DNA of 5,165 nt from Candidatus Desantisiibacteriota bacterium (GTDB lineage Bacteria; JACRDZ01): positions 1 to 5,165 of the forward strand of contig JACQWU010000190.1 of NCBI GenBank assembly GCA_016209155.1, in the 5' to 3' direction. The notes under the pieces are model-generated. The model was not told where the DNA came from and did not search any database. It was given only the letters and a program-made list of their open reading frames with translations. The stretch's first letter is position 1. Each line of letters opens with the position of its first letter. The translations under genes and the position numbers were made by a program. Of this stretch, positions 1-5,165 are shown piece by piece.

Positions 1-2
1 TA

Positions 3-293
3 GAATGCTGTTTAAAATTATTTGAAAGACTTGAATGTAAAGACTATGCGCGTTTTGACTGGAGACTTGATTCAAAAGGTAATCCGAAACTGCTTGAAGT
101 CAATCCCAATCCGGGATGGTGCTGGGATGGACATCTTGCGCGAATGGCAAAATTTGCAGGAATGACTTATACTGAAATGCTCGAAGCTATTTTACGCGCA
201 TCAGAACAAAGACTCGGGATTCAACTGATTCACAGGAAAAAAGATGAAGATAAAGAAATGAAAGATTTGCATCTTTTCGTTAATCAAACATAA
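3..293 (+). CDS. ATP-grasp ligase, D-Ala-D-Ala ligase-like, C-terminal part (5' end outside window)
   Basis: Ninety-six codons are open from the window edge to a TAA at 291-293. The fragment is the end of an ATP-grasp domain of the D-alanine-D-alanine ligase type, which joins a carboxylate to an amine through an acyl-phosphate. Seen in the sequence: YARFDWRLDSKGNPKLLEVN (fragment residues 15-34) followed by PNPGW. D19, E32 and N34 have the same spacing as the three Mg-binding residues of DdlB (D257, E270, N272). The following stretch, with WDGHLARMAKFAG and TYTEML, matches the closing helices of this fold. A charged tail of about 25 residues follows. The NPNPGW-x-WDGHL form differs from the NTxPG of true Ddl enzymes, so this is more likely a related ATP-grasp ligase of unknown substrate than a cell-wall Ddl. 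It is followed after 31 nt by the next gene with no terminator, which suggests one operon. The family call is firm; the substrate is unknown. Confidence 0.85.
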   Translation, partial: ECCLKLFERLECKDYARFDWRLDSKGNPKLLEVNPNPGWCWDGHLARMAKFAGMTYTEMLEAILRASEQRLGIQLIHRKKDEDKEMKDLHLFVNQT

Positions 294-324
294 ATCAATA
301 AAAGGCAAAGAGGAGAATGAGATA

Positions 325-1587
325 ATGAAAAAAGAGAATTTTTTGGTTGTAAGTACTGATATTGAATTAGAAAAATATTCAGGATTTAAAAATTGTTCGG
401 AATATTTGAAAGAAAAAGAAAATGCGGGCACAAATTATATTCCGCTTTTTCCTTCTTTATTATTTGATATATTTTGCAGTTTTTATTTAAAAAATCCTGA
501 AATGAAAAAAATTGAAAATACATCTCCTTTATTATGGCAGAACTATTACTTATTAGAAAGTTTAACAGGGCATTATCAATATAAAAATATACATTCGTCC
601 ATTGCGGAAAATTCTCAAAATGCATTCTGGGTTACAGAAATATTTGCGGATGAATTTATGAAATTACTTACAAGCAAGAAAAAGATAATTGATTTTTTTA
701 AAATTTCACATAAATTTTTTTCTGAAATTCAAAACGAAGGGTTTTTTTATTCTGATTTAAAAAAATCTGTCTCTTCAAAAGAAGAAGCTGTAAAAATAAA
801 AAAAATAAGCAGCGAAATAATTAATTATAAAAAAGAAACAAAGACCATAATTATAAAAATAATGATGGAATTAAATAAAATAATAAATAAGACGCAGCCT
901 TTAATGATATTGATTCAAGGCCACAATCTCAGCCCTTTATCGCTTACAAATATTCCCAACTCTAAAAAAAATGATTTAGTTGAAAAACTTGCAAATCCGA
1001 AATTAAAAGAAATCATAAAGATTTTCAGTCAGCTGGATTTAACAGGTAAAATTCAATCCAAAGAAAATGATTTAATATTTTTGAAAAAAAAAGATGTTGA
1101 TGACTTTTCGCAAGAGATTTTTTATCTAAATGAGCTTCAGGATGAACAAAAAGATAAGCTTAAAAATTGGATAAAACATGAAATGGCGGGATATGATTCT
1201 TCAAAGCGTTATAGTCCTTTAACCGTTTGTTTACAGGCTGGAAATCCTGAATCGTCAGCTGATGAACTTGAAATTTTTGCGGTTTCACTTGGAATGCTTG
1301 AAGTTGCCAGACTTGAAAAAAGAAATTTAATGGCAATTATTTCAGGACTTTCCGCCGGAGAAAAAACATATATTTTTACCCCTCAAGAGGTTACAGTGCT
1401 TGAAAAAAATGAATCCGTTAAACTTGACCTTGTTGAAGGGACTGTACTTTTTCTGACAAATTTATTATCAGGACCATTACCTCCTAAATCAAAAAAATTT
1501 CTTAATATTAGTTTTGGCTCTAAACCGGCTGAAACAAAAAGAAAAAAGATTTTTAAAAAGAAACCAACACTTATACGATTTGGATGA
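325..1587 (+). CDS. Degenerate VWA (CoxE/ViaA-like) protein lacking the MIDAS metal site
   Basis: The 420-residue product has no signal peptide or membrane segment and is probably cytoplasmic. The start is ATG at 325 with AAGAGGAG at 308-315, nine bases upstream. Residues 1-290 are helical and rich in Lys, Ile and Asn; residues 217-240 (LVEKLANPKLKEIIKIF) resemble the stretch before the VWA domain in CoxE/ViaA-type proteins. Residues 296-340 look like the first strand and helix of a VWA domain: YSPLTVCL, then ELEIFAVSLGMLEVARLEKR and MAIISG. In active relatives the strand ends in DxSxS, which binds metal; here those positions are Q304, G306 and P308. The later GGTD-type loop seems to be replaced by LLSGPLPP (381-387). 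The protein then ends in a basic tail (KRKKIFKKKP), so the second half of the domain is missing. Such proteins usually pair with a MoxR AAA+ ATPase, but none is in the window. The VWA assignment is inferred by eye; the protein could otherwise be called hypothetical. Confidence 0.6.
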   Translation: MKKENFLVVSTDIELEKYSGFKNCSEYLKEKENAGTNYIPLFPSLLFDIFCSFYLKNPEMKKIENTSPLLWQNYYLLESLTGHYQYKNIHSSIAENSQNAFWVTEIFADEFMKLLTSKKKIIDFFKISHKFFSEIQNEGFFYSDLKKSVSSKEEAVKIKKISSEIINYKKETKTIIIKIMMELNKIINKTQPLMILIQGHNLSPLSLTNIPNSKKNDLVEKLANPKLKEIIKIFSQLDLTGKIQSKENDLIFLKKKDVDDFSQEIFYLNELQDEQKDKLKNWIKHEMAGYDSSKRYSPLTVCLQAGNPESSADELEIFAVSLGMLEVARLEKRNLMAIISGLSAGEKTYIFTPQEVTVLEKNESVKLDLVEGTVLFLTNLLSGPLPPKSKKFLNISFGSKPAETKRKKIFKKKPTLIRFG

Positions 1588-1590
1588 TCA

Positions 1591-1596
1591 AAGGAG
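1591..1596 (+). promoter_or_regulatory. Ribosome binding site fixing a TTG start
   Basis: AAGGAG lies six bases before TTG at 1603, between the TGA stop of the upstream gene (1585-1587) and the sugar kinase. The ROK phosphate-binding motif DFGGTN begins at residue 11 from this TTG. No in-frame ATG lies between the TTG and that motif, so a TTG start is the only one consistent with a complete N-terminus. Confidence 0.8.
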
Positions 1597-1602
1597 CAAG
1601 CT

Positions 1603-2562
1603 TTGAATAAAAAAAAATTTGCAATAGGAATAGATTTTGGCGGAACAAATATTCGCGGCGGATTAGTAGATAATACCGGCAAAATTAAAAATTATATTAA
1701 AATTTCAACGGGCTCTCAAAAAAATTATCAGGAAATAAAGAATAAAATTATATTTATATTAAATAAAGTAATAAGCAAAAATAGTTCTTTTAAAAAAAAT
1801 ATAGCAGGTGTTGGAATAGGTTTCCCGGGTTTGATTGATGTACAAAGAGGGATTATTATAAAATCACCGAATTTGCCTGATTTAAGAAACGCACCTCTTG
1901 CACTTGATATCGCTAAAAAAATTGAACTTCCTGTCGTTGTTGAAAATGACGCAAATACTATTGCATGGGGTGAATATTGCTGCGGTAAGTATAAAAATCC
2001 GGAAAGTATGATATGTATTACAATTGGTACCGGTATCGGAGGCGGGATAATAATCAATAATAACATATGGCGGGGTTTCAGCAATACCGCCGGCGAGATA
2101 GGACATATGATTATTAAGGAAAATGGGATTAAATGCGGCTGCGGCAGCCGCGGGTGTCTTGAGCAATATGCCTCTGCTTCTGCTATGATACGAGATGCAG
2201 AGAAAGCAATTAAAAGAGGGGTGAAAACAAGTTTAAATTTAAATAAACTTACAGCTTTTGATATTTATAAAGCAGCTAAAAAAAATGATATTTTAGCAAA
2301 AAAAATTTTTTTAAGTTCAGTACACTATTTAAGTTTAGGCATTGCATCTCTAATAAATTCATTCAATCCTGAAATTATAGTAATTGCAGGTGGAGTTGCA
2401 AAGGCAGGCAGTTTCTATATATCTCCGCTTAAAAAAGAGGTTTATATGTATGCTTATACATCATTGATTAATAAAACAAAAATCGTTAAAAGTACTCTTG
2501 GTGACTGTGCCGGTATTATAGGTTCTGCATTTTTAATTTTAAATGCGGATTTAAATTTATGA
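1603..2562 (+). CDS. ROK-family sugar kinase, glucokinase-like
   Basis: The 319-residue product is a full-length ROK kinase, expected to be cytoplasmic and to phosphorylate glucose or a related hexose with ATP (or another phosphoryl donor). Seen in order: phosphate-binding DFGGTN (11-16), GIGFPG (71-76), the ENDAN motif (114-118) with the likely catalytic base D116, the second phosphate loop GTGIGGG (142-148), GEIGH (164-168) with sugar-binding E165 and H168, and the zinc motif CGCGSRGCLEQYAS (178-191). C178, C180, C185 and H168 are the expected zinc ligands, and E187 is a sugar contact. Residues 257-265 (EIIVIAGGV) and the C-terminal GDCAGIIGSA complete the fold. There is no N-terminal DNA-binding domain, so it is an enzyme rather than an NagC/XylR-type repressor. 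The motif set favours glucokinase, but N-acetylmannosamine, fructose or allose kinases share most of it. It follows the VWA-like gene by 15 nt and overlaps the next gene by 4 nt. Confidence 0.9.
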   Translation: MNKKKFAIGIDFGGTNIRGGLVDNTGKIKNYIKISTGSQKNYQEIKNKIIFILNKVISKNSSFKKNIAGVGIGFPGLIDVQRGIIIKSPNLPDLRNAPLALDIAKKIELPVVVENDANTIAWGEYCCGKYKNPESMICITIGTGIGGGIIINNNIWRGFSNTAGEIGHMIIKENGIKCGCGSRGCLEQYASASAMIRDAEKAIKRGVKTSLNLNKLTAFDIYKAAKKNDILAKKIFLSSVHYLSLGIASLINSFNPEIIVIAGGVAKAGSFYISPLKKEVYMYAYTSLINKTKIVKSTLGDCAGIIGSAFLILNADLNL

Positions 2563-3032
2563 AAAAATTTTTTTTTATTTTAATTTTTATAGTTTTTACT
2601 TTTATACTGTCCTGTATGAGTAAAAATACCACGGAATCAATAAATTTTATTAATATTTATCAGGGATTTCCATTCGCGTCCGGACTTACACAAGCCGGTG
2701 AAGAAATAATAAAATATGATACCTCATGGACTGGATTCTGGAAAAAGTTCAAGCAAAATACATCAGATTCAACAGATATTGCTCCATGGATAGATTTTGA
2801 TAAATATATGATTGCCGCAATCTATTTAGGTGAAAAAGATACTGTTGGATATAAAATCGAAATACAAAAAATAGAAACAGACGGAAAAAGATTTAAAGTA
2901 CAATATCAGACCACAAAACCCAAAGGTAATTGTTTTAAAAAAAATATATATCCGGTTCATATAGTTAAATTTATAAAAAAAGAAATACCTGTTAATTTTT
3001 ATCCGACTATAATTACAACAACTTGTGATTAA
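2559..3032 (+). CDS. Predicted lipoprotein with PrcB_C-like domain
   Basis: The 157-residue product begins with a short Lys-Lys stretch, a very hydrophobic Phe/Ile-rich core (4-17) and the lipobox ILSC, with C19 as the predicted lipidated residue. The mature part resembles the PrcB_C family: DTSWTGFWKKF (54-64), IDFDKYMIAAIYLGE (78-92), the GYKIEIQKI strand (97-105), KVQYQTTKPKG (113-123) and the closing PVHIVKFIKKEIPVNF (132-147). PrcB of Treponema denticola is a lipoprotein that supports the surface protease PrtP (dentilisin). Most family members have no tested role, and no protease gene lies nearby, so no partner is proposed. C125 and C156 could form a disulfide in the mature protein. The ATG overlaps the kinase stop as ATGA, and no Shine-Dalgarno sequence precedes it, so translation is probably coupled to the kinase. 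It seems to be the last gene of the unit. The family is assigned by pattern, not by a search. Confidence 0.72.
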   Translation: MKKFFFILIFIVFTFILSCMSKNTTESINFINIYQGFPFASGLTQAGEEIIKYDTSWTGFWKKFKQNTSDSTDIAPWIDFDKYMIAAIYLGEKDTVGYKIEIQKIETDGKRFKVQYQTTKPKGNCFKKNIYPVHIVKFIKKEIPVNFYPTIITTTCD

Positions 3033-3039
3033 TACTAAT

Positions 3040-3068
3040 TTGACTTTTCGTTGTTATCTTGGCATAAT
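3040..3068 (+). promoter_or_regulatory. Predicted sigma70-type promoter for the sensor phosphatase gene
   Basis: TTGACT at 3040-3045 and CATAAT at 3063-3068 are separated by exactly 17 bases. Each box matches the consensus at five of six positions. The site begins eight bases after the stop of the lipoprotein gene. Transcription would start near 3075 and give a leader of about 118 nt before the ATG at 3193. In such AT-rich DNA chance matches occur, but both boxes and the spacing are good and this is the only sizeable gap on the plus strand. Confidence 0.55.
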
Positions 3069-3091
3069 TAAAATTAATATACTTAATCCTT

Positions 3092-3120
3092 AAATTATCA
3101 TTTCCATTAAATCATAATTT
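3092..3120. repeat. AT-rich imperfect palindrome in the leader of the phosphatase gene
   Basis: The arms AAATTATCATTT (3092-3103) and AAATCATAATTT (3109-3120) are inverted repeats that pair at 11 of 12 positions with one C-C mismatch, around a five-base loop CCATT. All pairs are A-T. An RNA hairpin would therefore be weak and no U-tract follows, so it is unlikely to be a terminator. Its position about 17 bases after the predicted transcription start suits an operator for a dimeric regulator, but this is inference. Palindromes of this sort can also arise by chance in AT-rich DNA. Confidence 0.4.
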
Positions 3121-3192
3121 TGCTGCGAACAATCCATTTAAATTTGTTTTTATGAAGAATTTGTGGAAACTCTTAACTAAAAGAGAGAAAAG

Positions 3193-5049
3193 ATGTTATT
3201 TTTAAAAAACAAAAAAATTAAAACCAAACTATTAATAGTGATATTATCTATATCAATTATATCCCTGATAATTCTGGGATTTATCTCTCTTTATAATACA
3301 AAAAATCTCGGCAGATATGCTGTGGATAAAAGCACTGAACTTGGGAACAGCGCTGCCCGGGACAGTGAATTAGAATTACAAAAACAAGCTAAATATTATT
3401 TGCTTCGTTTGGCTGAAAATCAAGCAAATTTAAGTAATAATATTTTTGAAAAAGTTGAAGCAGAAGTAGAATTGCTTGTATGGTACACTGAAAATTTGTG
3501 GAATAATAAAATAAGCGCAAAACCCGAGAAATCGTTTACTTCGGAAGATATTCCTGAAAATGGAGAATTTCCTTCAGTTCTGCGGATTGTTCCAAATGCG
3601 GATAAAATAAAGATAGAAAAAGATATTAAAATATCAGGGAATCTGGATAATATTTTTAAAAAAATACATGATAACAATAAAAATATTGAAAGTGTATATC
3701 TTGGAAGTGTAAATGGTTTGCACCGCAGGTATCCCTGGACTTCCGCAAAAAAGTCAAGCTATGATCCGCGTGATAGAAACTGGTATAAACAAGCTGTAAG
3801 TACTGGTAAATTAGGCTGGACAGAACTATACATAAGCGCTTCAAAAGAAATACTTATGGTAACTTGCTGTAAACCGGCTTATGATAAAAAGAATAATTTA
3901 ATTGGTGTTATTGGTGTTGATATAACATTGGAATCATTAAATAATAAAATTATAAATACACAAATAGGGGATTTAGGATATGCAATCCTCATTGACAAAA
4001 ATGGTAAAATTATTGCTGATAAAGAAATGTCAAAAAAAGGAAAGAAATGGGATCAGTCTCTTGAAACTGATAATCTATTAAAAGGTAATAATCCGCAGTT
4101 GCGTGAAATTGCAGTAAAAATGACCAATGGCGAAAAAGGTGTAGGTCAATGTGTTATTGATAATAGCAAAAAATATCTTGCATATGCGCCTGTTACTACT
4201 ACTAATTGGAGTTTAGGTATAATAATGCCTATTGATGAAATTATCCATTCGGCAAAACTTACAAAAAATAAAATCATTAAAGCCACAACAGATAGTAAAC
4301 AGCATATTGAAACTCAGATTAAAAAAATATTAGTAATTATAGGTTTAATATTTATTTTTATTTTATTAATGGTAATTTTTGTGTCAGATGAATTAGCGAA
4401 AAAAATAACAGACCCGATTCAGGAACTTGACAAAGGTGCCAATATTATAGGTGAAGGTAACCTTGATTATCATTTCAAAATAGATACAGGGGATGAATTG
4501 CAGGATCTTGCCGCCGCATTTAATCATATGGCATGCGATATTAAAACATACATTAAAAATCTTCAGGAAACTACCGCCGCAAAAGAACGGATCGAGAGTG
4601 AATTAAAGATTGCCTATGAAATTCAATCAAGTTTTTTACCAAGAATTTTTCCCCCATTTCCAAAAAGAAGAGAATTTGATATTTATGCTTCAATGGAACC
4701 GGCAAAAGAGGTTGGCGGTGATTTTTACGATTTTGCTTTAGTATCGGAAAACAAACTGTTTTTTACCATAGGCGATGTGTCGGGTAAAGGTGTCCCCGCG
4801 GCATTATTTATGGTTATCATGAAGACACTTTTAAAAAATGAAGCATTACGCGGATTGCCGCCGGATAAAATTTTATATAATGTCAATAATGTAATAGCCC
4901 GTGATAATGATACAAGTATGTTTGCAACTATTTTCTGCGGAATATTTGATATTGAAACCGGAGAGATTGAATATTCTAATGCTGGACATAATCCCCCGTT
5001 AAAATATAAAAATGGCGAATATTTGTATCCTCTCAAAAAATCATGGTAA
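3193..5049 (+). CDS. dCache-HAMP-SpoIIE (PP2C) sensor phosphatase, RsbU-type, C-terminally truncated
   Basis: The 618-residue product is an inner-membrane receptor that should sense a ligand outside and dephosphorylate a cytoplasmic protein, typically a STAS anti-anti-sigma factor. Domains in order: TM1 (12-34); extracytoplasmic dCache (about 36-378) with YDPRDRNWY (190-198), a WTELY stretch (209-213) and GVDI (241-244); TM2 (379-397); HAMP (about 398-455) with P408 and D434-E435; a coiled linker to about 480; and the phosphatase start EIQSSFLP (477-483 region). The phosphatase has GGDFYD (508-513), GDVSGKG (527-533) and NAGHNPP (596-602). D510 and D528 have the 18-residue spacing of metal ligands D610 and D628 in SpoIIE. 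The protein ends 16 residues after NAGHNPP, so the usual LG, DGVTE and DDxT motifs, with the other metal aspartates, are absent. It is therefore probably inactive as it stands. The ATG at 3193 follows an imperfect AGAGAG site. No STAS or anti-sigma gene is in the window. The domain call is firm; the cause of truncation is inferred. Confidence 0.9.
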   Translation: MLFLKNKKIKTKLLIVILSISIISLIILGFISLYNTKNLGRYAVDKSTELGNSAARDSELELQKQAKYYLLRLAENQANLSNNIFEKVEAEVELLVWYTENLWNNKISAKPEKSFTSEDIPENGEFPSVLRIVPNADKIKIEKDIKISGNLDNIFKKIHDNNKNIESVYLGSVNGLHRRYPWTSAKKSSYDPRDRNWYKQAVSTGKLGWTELYISASKEILMVTCCKPAYDKKNNLIGVIGVDITLESLNNKIINTQIGDLGYAILIDKNGKIIADKEMSKKGKKWDQSLETDNLLKGNNPQLREIAVKMTNGEKGVGQCVIDNSKKYLAYAPVTTTNWSLGIIMPIDEIIHSAKLTKNKIIKATTDSKQHIETQIKKILVIIGLIFIFILLMVIFVSDELAKKITDPIQELDKGANIIGEGNLDYHFKIDTGDELQDLAAAFNHMACDIKTYIKNLQETTAAKERIESELKIAYEIQSSFLPRIFPPFPKRREFDIYASMEPAKEVGGDFYDFALVSENKLFFTIGDVSGKGVPAALFMVIMKTLLKNEALRGLPPDKILYNVNNVIARDNDTSMFATIFCGIFDIETGEIEYSNAGHNPPLKYKNGEYLYPLKKSW

Positions 5050-5053
5050 AAAA

Positions 5054-5164
5054 CTAAAGGACAGAAAGTATAGGATACGAAGAAATAGCTTTTTTTTGAA
5101 TAATTTCTGCCAATGATGGAAGTTCGAATGTTTTACTAACACGATCAAAGATATAATCATACGC
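5054..5164 (-). CDS. C-terminal fragment of an unidentified minus-strand gene (possible transposase)
   Basis: The minus strand is open from the window edge for 36 codons to a TAG (forward 5054-5056). The visible C-terminus contains FDRVSKTFELPSLAEI and then KKAISSYPILSVL. I do not recognise the family. The fragment is short, and an open frame of this length can occur by chance. Two points support it: the protein-like composition, and a stop placed only four bases beyond the stop of the truncated phosphatase, in convergent orientation. No plus-strand frame in this stretch continues the phosphatase. A mobile-element gene whose stop lies near the element's end would produce this arrangement, but no target duplication or terminal repeat can be shown from one side. 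Confidence 0.4.
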   Translation of the reverse strand, partial: AYDYIFDRVSKTFELPSLAEIIQKKAISSYPILSVL

Positions 5165-5165
5165 A

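Noticed and set aside
201-625. Minus-strand open frames opposite the ligase end and the start of the VWA-like gene
   Set aside because: The translations are Phe/Ser/Ile-rich, as expected from the complement of A-rich coding DNA, and no ribosome site or domain is seen.
1081-1095. Run of nine or so A bases inside the VWA-like gene as a possible frameshift or slippage site
   Set aside because: The frame is open on both sides and the VWA-like pattern continues downstream in the same frame, so no shift is needed. A-runs are common in this AT-rich DNA.
1383-2166. Overlapping minus-strand open frames opposite the end of the VWA-like gene and the ROK kinase
   Set aside because: They lie antisense to a well-supported kinase and to the VWA-like gene, have low-complexity or proline/isoleucine-rich translations, and show no ribosome site or recognisable motif.
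3033-3192. Search for a riboswitch, tRNA or intrinsic terminator in the intergenic region
   Set aside because: I saw no GC-rich stem followed by T residues, no cloverleaf and no conserved riboswitch core. Only the promoter-like boxes and the AT palindrome stand out.
4725-5036. 103-codon minus-strand open frame opposite the phosphatase domain
   Set aside because: The plus strand encodes clear SpoIIE motifs throughout this stretch. The antisense translation shows no domain and does not join the minus-strand fragment that starts at 5054.
5081-5108. AGAAAT...ATTTCT inverted repeat around a run of eight T as a terminator
   Set aside because: The stem is only six A/T-rich pairs with a 16-base loop, and the T-run is inside the loop rather than after the stem. 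It also lies within the minus-strand open frame.

Overview
The window is AT-rich bacterial DNA (GC roughly 30 % by eye, not computed) with standard stop codons, Shine-Dalgarno sites and one TTG start. A lipoprotein signal and a Cache-HAMP-SpoIIE receptor phosphatase suggest a free-living bacterium, plausibly a Gram-negative-type or uncultivated lineage. Nothing in the sequence fixes the phylum. All five main genes lie on the plus strand. No RNA gene, CRISPR array or complete mobile element is visible.

Positions 1-3032 look like one transcription unit. It starts with the 3' end of an ATP-grasp ligase related to D-alanine-D-alanine ligase. After 31 nt comes a 420-residue protein that I read as a degenerate member of the CoxE/ViaA-like von Willebrand A (VWA) group, with its metal site replaced. 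Next is a ROK-family sugar kinase (glucokinase-like) starting at TTG. Overlapping it by ATGA is a small lipoprotein with a PrcB_C-like domain. The genes are tightly packed, but their predicted activities (ligase, VWA-like scaffold, sugar kinase, surface lipoprotein) do not form one recognisable pathway.

Positions 3033-3192 are a 160-nt intergenic region. It holds a good sigma70-like promoter and, downstream of it, an AT-only imperfect palindrome in the predicted leader. This starts a second unit.

Positions 3193-5049 encode a membrane-bound sensor phosphatase: TM, dCache, TM, HAMP, coiled coil, then a PP2C/SpoIIE (RsbU-type) domain. The Cache domain carries residues matching the published amino-acid-binding dCache signature. 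The phosphatase domain stops abruptly just after its NAGHNPP motif and lacks the last two metal-binding aspartate motifs.

From 5054 to the window end the minus strand is open and reads as the C-terminus of another gene, whose stop lies only a few bases beyond the truncated phosphatase stop. This looks like a junction where another gene, possibly a mobile element, has replaced or interrupted the phosphatase 3' end. I found no clear new multi-gene system. The most notable points are the metal-site-less VWA-like protein, the predicted amino-acid-sensing phosphatase and its broken end.
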